From NCBI GenBank assembly GCA_045599035.1, contig JAZRVI010000052.1, positions 1 to 22,327 on the forward strand: 22,327 nt of DNA, given 5' to 3'. The position numbers and the translations under genes are program-made. Below the pieces are notes generated by a model. It saw only the letters and a program-made list of their open reading frames with translations. It ran no database searches and was not told the origin of the DNA. This stretch comes from CATZDY01 sp045599035 (GTDB lineage Bacteria > Bacillota > Desulfotomaculia > Desulfotomaculales > Desulfocucumaceae). This document shows positions 13,621 to 21,688 of this stretch, piece after piece. Every line of letters begins with the position of its first letter. Position 1 is the stretch's first letter.

Positions 13621-16014
13621 TCAAATTTTAAAATAAGTAACTTTTCGCCAAAAAGCTTTTTTGACCAAGACGGCCAGTTCCTTTAAAGCCAGGGGCAAAA
13701 AAAACAGGCCGTAGATCAGCAACCAGTATTTTAGAGGAAAGGCTTTAATTTGACAGAAGCTTTGCCACAAGGGCAGCAGGCTTAAACCAATTTGCAGCAA
13801 AGACCAATACCAGCCCCGACTTTTAAATAAGCGGAAATAAAAAAAAGCCAAACCCAGGCCACCCCAAAGCAGCCCTTGAAAAAGCAAAGAAGTCCAATAA
13901 ACCTGCTCTGCCGCCCAAAGCAGACTTCCGGCCAAAAGCCCCAGCCAAAGTAAAGGAAAAAGCTCCTTTTGAGTAGTCCAGGAAAAACGAAAGCAATCTG
14001 AACCCTGCCCCACTGAAACCAGCCCGACCAGGCTTAAAGCTGCCCAGCTCAAGCCCAAAAGCAATAAATGCCGAAAGCTCAAGAAAGCCTGTCCCACTCC
14101 GGAAAGCAAAGTCATACCCCACAAGGCCAGCAAACCGGTTAAACGATAACTAAAAACATTGGCTGTCTTTTGCTTCAATTCTTGCAAGTTTTGGCTTAAA
14201 TTCAGCAGCGAAGACCAGTCCAGCAAGCTAAAAGCCCCGGTTTTTTGGGGACTGAAGGCTGCCTGACTTTGAGCTGCCGCCGCCATTTCCGAAATACCTT
14301 CTCCCACCAGCCAGCAGTTGTCCGACTTGGACAAGGCCATAATGTAAGCTTTATCGGCTGGGTTGGCTTCCGCTACTATTTCACAATAGCCCAGTCTTTG
14401 TTTTAAAAGCCGCTCCGGACAGGCTGCCAAAGACTTACCCTTCAAAACCTTCAAATTGCCCCGCCCTAGTCCCAAAGGCAAGGTCAGAGTTTCGACTAAT
14501 TCCTGACTTTCTCCGGTCAGCAATAAGGGACGAACCCCAGCAGCTTTTAATTGGCGAATGGCTTTAACTGCTTCCGGCTGCAAATTAACCTGCAAAGCAA
14601 CCAGTCCCAAGAAGATTAAATTGCTCTCCAGTTCCTCCCAATTATCCAGTTCAGCCTGTTTTCTAACCCTTTTGGCCGCCAAAGCCAAAACCCGATAGCC
14701 TTCCCGATTCCATTTGAGAGCCTGCTCCTGCCAGGACTGCTTTTGAGCCTCAGTCAAGCTTTGATCCTCTTGCAGCAGCCAAGTGCAGCAGGGCAAAACG
14801 CTGTCAATGGCTCCTTTTGTATAAAGCCAGGTTTCCTGTTCATTTTGGTATAAAACCGACATCCGACGGCGAAAACCGGTGAAAGGTAATTCCCCCAGCC
14901 GCTCCTCCCGTTCCTCCAGCATCTCACGCCAAATTCCAGCCCGGGCTGCCATGACCAGCAAAGCCCCTTCCAGCGGTTCCCCGGCAATGTGCCAATCCTC
15001 CCAATAACGAAAATAACCCCCAATGGGAATCTCCCCTTTGAGCAGTTGAGCATTATTGCATAAAGCTGCCGTTTTAAAAAACAAATTTTCTTCCCGGCCA
15101 ATTTTTTCTTTACTAATTTCTCCCTGGGGCGAAAAACCCTGACCGCTGAAGCGAATTAAATTGGAGCCAATTAAAGCTTCCTTAACCTGCAAGTCCGGGG
15201 AAGTTAAAGAGTCATTAAAATTAAAAGCCAGAAGCTCCGGCGGTCGCAAAGCCAACAAACTGCCCGGCAGCAAGCCGGTTTTTTTCCACTGAAAATAAGC
15301 CTTGAGCAAAGCAAGGCGAGTGGGAAAAAAGTCCACCCCCAAAAGCCCGCCCAAAGCTAAAACCGCCGCCAGGAAAGCTGGCAGTTCAGCCGGACTGGTC
15401 AGCAAAAGCAAGGTCAACAGCAACAAGGCCGCTATCAGATTGACTGCCCATTGATGATAAGGAGCCTTGAATTTTTTCCAATCCTGCTGGTATTGCTGCC
15501 ACTTCTCCTTGGAACTGACAGTTTCCAGCTTTTGAATCCTGCCCCAAAGCTGCCCGGCCAAAATAATACTTCCGGCCGCTATAGTTTTTTTGTCCATCCA
15601 GTTAAAGGAAGCAGTTCCTTCCTGCCAATGCAAATTATGACTTTCCAAAATTTCCAGCTCAAACGGAACGACAGCTCCAGTCCTAAAAAAAAGCTCGTCC
15701 CCCTCTTGCAAAGCTTCCAGGGCAACCAACTCCCCACTTCGCAGCGAATATTCGACCTTATTTCCAGCCAGACACAGCTTTTGATAAACCCGCTTCAGGC
15801 TATATTCCAAAATTACTGCTCCCAGCCAAACAATACCAACCAGCCCCAATAAACCGCTGAATTGTTTTTGGCTCATGCTCCACAGCCAAACCGCCAAAAG
15901 CAGCAAAATTAATTGCGGCCCGACCAGTTGGTGCAGCAGCTCCCGACCTAAAGCTCCAATCCCCAGCCGGGGAGCCTGTAGACTGGGGCTGCTTCTCCGT
16001 TGTTTTCTTGCCAT
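13621..16014 (-). CDS. P2-type ATPase-like membrane protein lacking the catalytic motifs (pseudo-ATPase)
   Basis: 797 residues with the layout of a P2-type cation ATPase: TM1-2 (about 33-72), actuator domain (about 80-165), TM3-4 (188-231), P and N domains (260-600), six C-terminal TMs (622-782). Retained family landmarks include KTAALCNNAQL (314-324), GEPLEGALLVMAARAG (345-360), ELPFTGFRRRMSV, YTKGAIDSVLPCC (398-410), GYRVLALAAKRV and NPADK (551-555). The functional motifs are replaced. DKTGTLT becomes NFNDSLT (265-271, Asp to Asn265). The actuator TGES becomes about SFNW (136-139). TGD becomes TGE (500-502). GDGVNDAPA becomes GEGISEMAA (571-579). PEGL in TM4 becomes about DFFP (228-231). 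The N/D cation ligands of TM6 are not visible. ATP-driven transport is therefore very unlikely. The frame is intact and ATG 16014 has GGGAGG 8 bases upstream. A regulatory or scaffold role is inference only. It lies between leuB and dapF. Confidence 0.85.
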   Translation of the reverse strand: MARKQRRSSPSLQAPRLGIGALGRELLHQLVGPQLILLLLAVWLWSMSQKQFSGLLGLVGIVWLGAVILEYSLKRVYQKLCLAGNKVEYSLRSGELVALEALQEGDELFFRTGAVVPFELEILESHNLHWQEGTASFNWMDKKTIAAGSIILAGQLWGRIQKLETVSSKEKWQQYQQDWKKFKAPYHQWAVNLIAALLLLTLLLLTSPAELPAFLAAVLALGGLLGVDFFPTRLALLKAYFQWKKTGLLPGSLLALRPPELLAFNFNDSLTSPDLQVKEALIGSNLIRFSGQGFSPQGEISKEKIGREENLFFKTAALCNNAQLLKGEIPIGGYFRYWEDWHIAGEPLEGALLVMAARAGIWREMLEEREERLGELPFTGFRRRMSVLYQNEQETWLYTKGAIDSVLPCCTWLLQEDQSLTEAQKQSWQEQALKWNREGYRVLALAAKRVRKQAELDNWEELESNLIFLGLVALQVNLQPEAVKAIRQLKAAGVRPLLLTGESQELVETLTLPLGLGRGNLKVLKGKSLAACPERLLKQRLGYCEIVAEANPADKAYIMALSKSDNCWLVGEGISEMAAAAQSQAAFSPQKTGAFSLLDWSSLLNLSQNLQELKQKTANVFSYRLTGLLALWGMTLLSGVGQAFLSFRHLLLLGLSWAALSLVGLVSVGQGSDCFRFSWTTQKELFPLLWLGLLAGSLLWAAEQVYWTSLLFQGLLWGGLGLAFFYFRLFKSRGWYWSLLQIGLSLLPLWQSFCQIKAFPLKYWLLIYGLFFLPLALKELAVLVKKAFWRKVTYFKI

Positions 16015-16079
16015 TCCAGCACCTCCCAGAAATTTCCCTAAGCTATTATATGCTTATTCCGGGAGGAATATTATTCCTA

Positions 16080-17144
16080 TCAAGCCAAAGCTTTCGCCAC
16101 CAAATCCCCCATTTCTCTGGTGCCAATCCAAGCAGCTTCGGCAATATCCAAGGTTCGGAAGCCAGCGGCCAAAACCTTCTCCACAGCTTGTTCAATACCT
16201 TGAGCAGCTTGCTCTTGACCAAAAATATATCGAAGCATCAAAGCCACTGATAAAATCATGGCCAAGGGATTGGCCAAATTTTGTCCAGCAATGTCCGGAG
16301 CGGAACCATGAATGGGTTCAAATAAACCGCTCCGTTCCCCCAGAGAAGCAGAAGGCAGCATACCCAAAGAACCGGTTAACTGAGCGGCTTCATCGCTTAA
16401 AATATCTCCAAACATATTTTCGGTCAATAAAACATCAAATTGCTGAGGCTTGCGAATAAGCTGCATGGCACAATTATCCACCAGCAAATAATTAACTGTT
16501 ACTTCCGGATATTGCCTGGACATTTGACCGACCACCTCCCGCCAAAGCAAGGAGCTTTCCAAAATATTGGCTTTGTCCACCAGAGTTAATTTTTGGCGGC
16601 GTTGCCGAGCCAAAGCAAAAGCCTTATGAGCTACCCGCTTAATTTCAGCGGTAGTATAAACCAATGTGTCTGTAACCCTTTCACCGTCGGGCAGTTTTTC
16701 CCGCCTTTTCTGGCCAAAATATAAGCCTCCGGTCAGCTCCCGAACAATCAGCAAATCCAATCCTTGCAAAGCCTCCGGCTTTAAGGTTGAGGCTCCCAGC
16801 AAAGCCGGAAAAATTTTGACCGGCCGCAAGTTGGCATAAGCTCCCAAAAGCTTTCGCAAAGGCAATAAAGCTCCTCTTTCCGGCCTCAGATCCGCCTGGG
16901 GCAAATTGTCCCAGCGTGGGCCGCCCACAGCTCCCAGCAAAACAGCCCGGCTTTCCAGACAAGCCTGCTGAGTATCCGCCGGAAAAGGACTGCCGGTCTG
17001 ATCATAAGCTGCTCCTCCAATCAGACCTGCTTTCTTGCTTAAAGCAAACTTATATTTTTTCTCTGCCGCCGCCAAAACCTTTTCGGCTTCCTGCATAACC
17101 TCCGGTCCAATGCCATCTCCAGCCAAAATCAAAACATCTGTCAT
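16080..17144 (-). CDS. leuB: 3-isopropylmalate dehydrogenase
   Basis: Oxidative decarboxylation of 3-isopropylmalate, the third leucine-specific step, 354 residues. Motifs seen: ILAGDGIGPEVMQEAEKVL at the N-terminus; LRPERGALLPLRKLLGAYANLRP; RELTGGLYFG (substrate and metal); the catalytic KANILESS (K, and NAD+-binding N); VDNCAMQLI (Asp ligand); ENMFGDILSDEAAQLTGSLGMLPSA; and EPIHGSAPDIAGQNLANP (NAD+ site). All active-site residues appear present. ATG 17144 is directly adjacent to the leuA stop (17145), pointing to translational coupling. The downstream gene begins 65 bases after leuB. leuC and leuD, which supply its substrate, are not in the window. Confidence 0.96.
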   Translation of the reverse strand: MTDVLILAGDGIGPEVMQEAEKVLAAAEKKYKFALSKKAGLIGGAAYDQTGSPFPADTQQACLESRAVLLGAVGGPRWDNLPQADLRPERGALLPLRKLLGAYANLRPVKIFPALLGASTLKPEALQGLDLLIVRELTGGLYFGQKRREKLPDGERVTDTLVYTTAEIKRVAHKAFALARQRRQKLTLVDKANILESSLLWREVVGQMSRQYPEVTVNYLLVDNCAMQLIRKPQQFDVLLTENMFGDILSDEAAQLTGSLGMLPSASLGERSGLFEPIHGSAPDIAGQNLANPLAMILSVALMLRYIFGQEQAAQGIEQAVEKVLAAGFRTLDIAEAAWIGTREMGDLVAKALA

Positions 17145-18677
17145 TTAAGTTTCATCTTCTTTCCATCTGTTCCACAGCAATTTATTCACCGCATTGACAT
17201 AAGCCTTGGCACTGGCCTCCAAAATATCTGTGCTTAAACCCTTGCCGGAATAAACTTTGGCTTCCTGTCCAGCTTCGGCAATGCGTAAAACTACTTCTCC
17301 CAAAGCATCCCGACCTGAGGTTACGGAACGAATCCCCCAATCCAGCAAATTGCAGCTCAAACCGGTTATCCGGTCTACCGCATGACAAATGGCATCAACC
17401 GGCCCATTGCCGCAGGCGGCTTCCTCAAAATGCTCCTTTTGCTCTCGAAGCAAGCCGACGGTAGCAGTCGGAACCACCGTTGAACCGCTGGAAATATGAA
17501 TATATTGCAGCTCAAAGGTGCTGGGAGCAATTCGGATTTCGTCTTCCACCAGGGCTTCCAAATCCTCATCCGTCACTACCCTTTTGCGATCTGCCAAGTC
17601 CTTAAAGCTTAAAAATGCCTGTTCCAGTTCCTTACGATTGAGAGCAAAGCCCAGCTTTTGCAAATGCTCGGCAAAGGCATGGCGACCGGAGGACTTGCCC
17701 AAAACCAAATCCTTTTTGCCCCGGCCAATTAGTTGAGGATCCATAATTTCATAAGTGCAGGCTTTTTTCAAAACCCCATCCTGATGGATTCCGGACTCAT
17801 GAGCAAAAGCATTCTGTCCAACAATGGCCTTGTTGGGCTGAATAGGGATTCCAGTCAAAGAAGAAACCAGTTTGGAAGTGCGGTAAATTTCTTCGGTTTT
17901 AACCCGGCTGGCATAACCCATCTGCCGAACCTTCAAGGCCAAAATAATTTCCTCCAGGGCTGCGTTGCCAGCTCGTTCCCCAATTCCGTTTAAAGTACCT
18001 TCCACCTGCCCGACTCCAGCTTCCAAAGCAGCCAGCGAATTGGCCACTGCCAAACCCAAATCATTGTGGCAATGCACGCTCCAAATAAGCCCCTCTCCAG
18101 CTCCCACCTTTTCCTGTAAAGCCCGCAATAAAGCAGCAAATTCCTGGGGCAGGGCATAGCCCACCGTATCTGGAATATTAAGAATCCTGGCTCCGGCGTT
18201 TAAGGCTGTTTTCAGCATTTCAGCCAGAAATTCCGGATCAGAGCGGGAAGCATCTTCCGCCGAAAATTCTACCTCCGAGCATAGCTGTCTAGCTGTCTTA
18301 ACCGCAGCTTCCACCTGCTCCAAAGCCTGCTGTCGGCTTATTTTCAGTTTATGCTCCAAATGAATATCCGAAGAAGCCAAAAAAGTATGAATTCGAGGCC
18401 GTTCGGCCTTTTTGAGAGCTTCCCAGGTTTGTCTGATTTCCGCTGGATTCGCCCGGCTCAAAGCAGCCACGCCCACTCCCTTCAGTTCAGCAGCTATGGA
18501 CTGCACGGCCGCAAAATCTCCAGCAGAACTGGCCGGAAAACCGGCTTCCAAAACATCAACCTGCATTCTGGCCAATTGCCGAGCTATTTGCAGCTTTTCC
18601 TGGACATTCAAACTAACTCCAGGAGTCTGCTCTCCGTCTCGTAAAGTAGTATCCAAAACAGCTACGGGACGAATCAA
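17145..18677 (-). CDS. leuA: 2-isopropylmalate synthase
   Basis: Condenses acetyl-CoA and 2-oxoisovalerate, the first committed step of leucine synthesis. With TTG 18677 the product is 510 residues. The N-terminus LIRPVAVLDTTLRDGEQTPG has the metal- and substrate-binding DTTLRDGEQ. HCHNDLGLAVANSLAAL supplies the metal-binding histidines, followed by EGTLNGIGERAGNAALEE. The C-terminal LeuA_dimer regulatory domain (from about 380, ALVEDEI... through the GKGLSTDILEASAKAYVNAVNK end) implies leucine feedback control. The frame stays open upstream to 18821, overlapping ilvB, but TTG 18677 matches the family N-terminus and has AGGAGG 8 bases upstream. An attenuator-like hairpin precedes it. Confidence 0.93.
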   Translation of the reverse strand: MIRPVAVLDTTLRDGEQTPGVSLNVQEKLQIARQLARMQVDVLEAGFPASSAGDFAAVQSIAAELKGVGVAALSRANPAEIRQTWEALKKAERPRIHTFLASSDIHLEHKLKISRQQALEQVEAAVKTARQLCSEVEFSAEDASRSDPEFLAEMLKTALNAGARILNIPDTVGYALPQEFAALLRALQEKVGAGEGLIWSVHCHNDLGLAVANSLAALEAGVGQVEGTLNGIGERAGNAALEEIILALKVRQMGYASRVKTEEIYRTSKLVSSLTGIPIQPNKAIVGQNAFAHESGIHQDGVLKKACTYEIMDPQLIGRGKKDLVLGKSSGRHAFAEHLQKLGFALNRKELEQAFLSFKDLADRKRVVTDEDLEALVEDEIRIAPSTFELQYIHISSGSTVVPTATVGLLREQKEHFEEAACGNGPVDAICHAVDRITGLSCNLLDWGIRSVTSGRDALGEVVLRIAEAGQEAKVYSGKGLSTDILEASAKAYVNAVNKLLWNRWKEDET

Positions 18678-18700
18678 AAAATCTCCCTCCTCTTGCAAGC

Positions 18701-18739
18701 AAAAAAGAAGGCGTTTCTCAAACTGCAATTTGAGCCGCC
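18701..18739 (-). terminator. Terminator/attenuator-like hairpin between ilvB and leuA
   Basis: On the minus strand GGCG (18739-18736) pairs with CGCC (18713-18710), and inside it CTCAAA (18734-18729) pairs with TTTGAG (18722-18717), loop TTGCAG. TTCTTTTTT (18709-18701) follows at once. The bulged stem looks like a moderate intrinsic terminator. It lies 18 bases after the ilvB stop and about 24 before the leuA start, so it could reduce leuA expression relative to ilvB or act as an attenuator. Confidence 0.45.
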
Positions 18740-18756
18740 CTCTTGATTTTTTATTT

Positions 18757-20436
18757 TTAGAATAAACCTTCATCCAAAGCCTGTCCACCCAAGACCATCG
18801 GCATAACATTTTCTTCGGCATCTACAAAGCAATTAACCACAGCCGCCCTGGGACTGGCCATAACCTCCGGCAAAACAGTCTTAAGCTCGGCCTGGGTTTT
18901 GACGGTATAACTATCAATTCCATAAGCCTTGGCCAAAATCGCAAAATCCGGATCAAAATCAAAATTAACCGCTATATAACGCTTTTCGCAATAAAATTCC
19001 TGTAATTGCCTGACCATGCCCAGAGTTTGATTATTCAAAATAAATATTTTTACAGGTAATTTTTGTTCAACCATGGTAGCCAATTCCTGAATATTCATTT
19101 GAATACTGCCATCCCCGGTTACCAATACCACCGGAGCTTTAGGATTGCCCATTTGAACTCCAATGGCTGCCGGCAGGCCAAAGCCCATAGTCCCCAAACC
19201 GCCGGAAGAAATTAAACCGCCAGTCCGTTTAAACTGGTAAAAATGAGCCACCCACATTTGGTGCTGACCTACATCAGTAGCCACAAAAGCCTGACCATCA
19301 GTAGCTTGGGAAATACCTTCAATTACGGCCTGAGGCAAAATCCGTCCGGCTTCCTGCTGATAGTGCAAAGGATGCTTTCTTTTCCATTCCTTAATTTTGC
19401 TGATCCAACCATTATTGACCGGAACTTCTTTCTTTTTCAGCTTTTTCAACAGGCTGTCCAGAACCATTTTGACATCTCCAACAATGGGAACATCAATTCG
19501 GACATTTTTGCCAATTTCAGCTGGATCGACATCTATGTGAATAATTTTGGCTTCTGGGGCAAATCCATCAATTCTGCCGGTCACCCGATCTGCAAATCTG
19601 GCTCCCAAGGCTAATAAAACATCGCAGCGTGAAACCGCTAAATTGGCATAGTGGGTTCCATGCAGCCCCAGCATCCCCATAAACAAAGGATGATCGCAAG
19701 GGAAGGAGGATATGCCCATAAAGCTATTGGCTACCGGAGCCGAAAGCAGCTCGGCCAACTGCAAAAGCTCGGCAGAAGCATGAGAGGTCAAAACCCCTCC
19801 TCCCGCATAAATCATGGGACGCTGAGCAGAGCTTAATAACGCAGCAGCTTCTTCAATTTTCCCTGGATGGCCTTTGTAGGTAGGCTTGTAGCCTTGAAGC
19901 TGAACCGCTTTCCATTCCCCATTAAAGTCAATCACTGTGGAAGCCACATCTTTGGGCAAATCAATTAAGACCGGACCCGGACGGCCGCTGGAAGCAATAT
20001 AAAAAGCATTTTTGATAATTTCCGGCAGCTTTTGGGCATCCTTGACTAAATAATTATGCTTGGTCAAAGGTAAGGTTACCCCGGTAATATCCACTTCCTG
20101 AAAAGCATCGGTTCCAATTTGACTGGTAGGAACCTGTCCGGTAATGGCCACCATGGGAATACTGTCCATGTAAGCATTGGCCAAACCGGTTACCAGATTG
20201 GTGGCTCCCGGACCAGAGGTTGCTATGCACACCCCCACCTTACCAGTAGAACGGGCATAGCCGTCAGCGGCATGGGCAGCCCCCTGCTCATGTCTTACCA
20301 AAACATGCTGAATCTTTTCTGAAGCATAGAGTGCATCATAAACCGGCAGAATAGAGCCTCCGGGATAACCGAATACCACGGAAACTCCTTCCAGTTCCAA
20401 GCACTGTACCAGAGCTTGGGCAGCAGTCATCTCCAT
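18757..20436 (-). CDS. ilvB: Acetolactate synthase, catalytic (large) subunit
   Basis: The 559-residue ThDP- and FAD-dependent enzyme of branched-chain amino acid synthesis, forming acetolactate or acetohydroxybutyrate. The catalytic Glu lies in VLVRHEQGAAHAADGYAR. FAD-region features include VPTSQIGTDAFQEVDI and GARFADRVTGRIDGFAP. The ThDP motif runs from GDGSIQMNIQELATM to NNQTLGMVRQLQEF. SSGGLGTMGFGLPAAIG is also present. Start ATG 20436 is chosen over ATG 20457 because AAAGGGG lies 7 bases before 20436 while 20457 has no site. The protein then begins MEMTAAQALVQCLE. Its regulatory subunit gene ilvN is separated from it by ilvC, an unusual order. Confidence 0.96.
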   Translation of the reverse strand: MEMTAAQALVQCLELEGVSVVFGYPGGSILPVYDALYASEKIQHVLVRHEQGAAHAADGYARSTGKVGVCIATSGPGATNLVTGLANAYMDSIPMVAITGQVPTSQIGTDAFQEVDITGVTLPLTKHNYLVKDAQKLPEIIKNAFYIASSGRPGPVLIDLPKDVASTVIDFNGEWKAVQLQGYKPTYKGHPGKIEEAAALLSSAQRPMIYAGGGVLTSHASAELLQLAELLSAPVANSFMGISSFPCDHPLFMGMLGLHGTHYANLAVSRCDVLLALGARFADRVTGRIDGFAPEAKIIHIDVDPAEIGKNVRIDVPIVGDVKMVLDSLLKKLKKKEVPVNNGWISKIKEWKRKHPLHYQQEAGRILPQAVIEGISQATDGQAFVATDVGQHQMWVAHFYQFKRTGGLISSGGLGTMGFGLPAAIGVQMGNPKAPVVLVTGDGSIQMNIQELATMVEQKLPVKIFILNNQTLGMVRQLQEFYCEKRYIAVNFDFDPDFAILAKAYGIDSYTVKTQAELKTVLPEVMASPRAAVVNCFVDAEENVMPMVLGGQALDEGLF

Positions 20437-20507
20437 CTCAAAACCCCTTTCTGTCATTTTACAAACAATGCTTCCACCTGCTGACGGCAGAAGCTTTTTA
20501 TTTTGAC

Positions 20508-20520
20508 TACAAAATTTGTA
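20508..20520. promoter_or_regulatory. Palindrome in the ilvC-ilvB gap, possible operator
   Basis: TACAAAATTTGTA is a perfect 6+1+6 inverted repeat located just downstream of the ilvC terminator and about 70 bases before ilvB. The surrounding AATTTTGTAGTCAAAAT on the minus strand loosely recalls an AATTTT...AAAATT regulator box but is not a good CodY match. It could be an operator for an internal ilvB promoter. A chance AT-rich palindrome is also possible. Confidence 0.25.
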
Positions 20521-20533
20521 CTTAATTTAGGCT

Positions 20534-20583
20534 AAAAAAACCGGCGGCAAATTTTCCTTGTAGCGAAATAATTCACCGCCGGT
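20534..20583 (-). terminator. Intrinsic terminator after ilvC
   Basis: On the minus strand ACCGGCGG (20583-20576) and CCGCCGGT (20547-20540) form a perfect, very GC-rich 8-bp stem followed by seven Ts (20540-20534). The 28-base loop may have some further pairing (GGAAAATTTG with part of GAATTATTTC). It begins about 10 bases after the ilvC stop and divides the ilv cluster in two, so ilvB and downstream genes need readthrough or their own promoter. Confidence 0.75.
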
Positions 20584-20593
20584 AAAAGATCAA

Positions 20594-21592
20594 TTATTTG
20601 TCTTTTTTCAGCCAGGACATCATGCCCCGCAGTTGTTTACCAACGGTTTCAATTTGGGAATTTTGGGCTTCTTTCCGCATGGCATTAAAGAAAGGACGAT
20701 TGGTCTGGTTTTCCAGCAGCCAGTTGCGGGCAAAGGTACCATCCTGAATTTCGCTTAAAACCTGTTTCATTTCCTGTCGGGTTTCCTGATTGACAATCCG
20801 TTTGCCAATGCAGTAATCGCCGTATTCAGCCGTATTGCTGATGGAATAACGCATCCAGCTCAGGCCGCCTTCGTTAATTAAATCAACAATTAATTTCATT
20901 TCATGCAAACATTCAAAATAGGCCATTTCCGGAGCATAACCGGCTTCAACCAGAGTTTCAAAGCCTGCCCGGATTAATTCGGAAACCCCGCCGCACAAAA
21001 CAGCCTGTTCGCCGAATAAGTCGGTTTCGGTTTCTTCTTTAAAGCTGGTTTCAAAAACCCCGGCTCTGGCACATCCAATGCCTTTGGCATAGGCTAAGGC
21101 CAAATCCTTGGCTTTACCGCTGTAGTCCTGATATACCCCAACCAGTCCGGGAACTCCGGCACCTTCTTCGTACATCCGCCGCACCATATGGCCGGGGCTT
21201 TTGGGAGCTACCATGACTACATCAATATTAGTCGGCGGCTGAATCTGGCCAAAGTGAATGTTAAAGCCATGAGCAAACATCAGGCATTTGCCTTCCGTCA
21301 TGTAGGGAGCAATGTCGGCTTTATAAATAGCCGCCTGAGTTTCATCCGGAGTCAAAATCATAATCATATCCGCTTTTTGAGCGGCTTCTGCTACAGAATA
21401 AGCTTCCAGACCGGCAGCTTTAACTTTTTCTACACTTTTGCTTCCGGCATACAGACCGACAATAACATCCAATCCGCTTTCTTTCAGGTTTTGAGCATGA
21501 GCATGACCCTGGGAACCAAATCCGATAACCGCAATTTTTTTGCCTTTCAGAAGAGCCAGGTCAGCATCCTGTTCGTAATAAACTTTTACCAT
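20594..21592 (-). CDS. ilvC: Ketol-acid reductoisomerase (class I)
   Basis: Isomerises and reduces acetolactate to dihydroxyisovalerate with NAD(P)H and Mg2+. 332 residues, the normal class I (short) length. The Rossmann motif KIAVIGFGSQGHAHAQNL starts near residue 19. MFAHGFNIHFGQIQPP, MVAPKSPGHMVRRMYEEGAGVP and ETETDLFGEQAVLCGG (Mg2+ ligands D and E) are all present, as is the C-terminal SNTAEYGDYC region. The cofactor-specificity loop reads VGLYAGSKSVEK, with Tyr where many NADPH enzymes have Arg. ATG 21592 has AAGGAGG 9 bases upstream. A terminator hairpin follows immediately. Confidence 0.97.
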   Translation of the reverse strand: MVKVYYEQDADLALLKGKKIAVIGFGSQGHAHAQNLKESGLDVIVGLYAGSKSVEKVKAAGLEAYSVAEAAQKADMIMILTPDETQAAIYKADIAPYMTEGKCLMFAHGFNIHFGQIQPPTNIDVVMVAPKSPGHMVRRMYEEGAGVPGLVGVYQDYSGKAKDLALAYAKGIGCARAGVFETSFKEETETDLFGEQAVLCGGVSELIRAGFETLVEAGYAPEMAYFECLHEMKLIVDLINEGGLSWMRYSISNTAEYGDYCIGKRIVNQETRQEMKQVLSEIQDGTFARNWLLENQTNRPFFNAMRKEAQNSQIETVGKQLRGMMSWLKKDK

Positions 21593-21688
21593 CTTTTCTT
21601 TCCTCCTTAAGCATTTCTGCCAAAACCAATCATAAGCCTAATTATAATCCTTTTAACTGCAAAAAACCAGAGGCTTCTCGAATATATT

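Noticed and set aside
16045..16050. TATAAT on the minus strand upstream of the pseudo-ATPase
   Set aside because: No acceptable -35 box lies 16-18 bp upstream and there is no extended -10, so I do not call a promoter.
15875..16459. 194-codon plus-strand open frame
   Set aside because: It runs antisense across the pseudo-ATPase start and leuB, with Pro/Ser/Lys-rich composition typical of the reverse strand of these genes.
21593..21688. Internal promoter before ilvC (TATAAT-like)
   Set aside because: A good -10 is visible on the minus strand, but the nearest TTGCAG is only 10 bp away and no proper -35 box fits.
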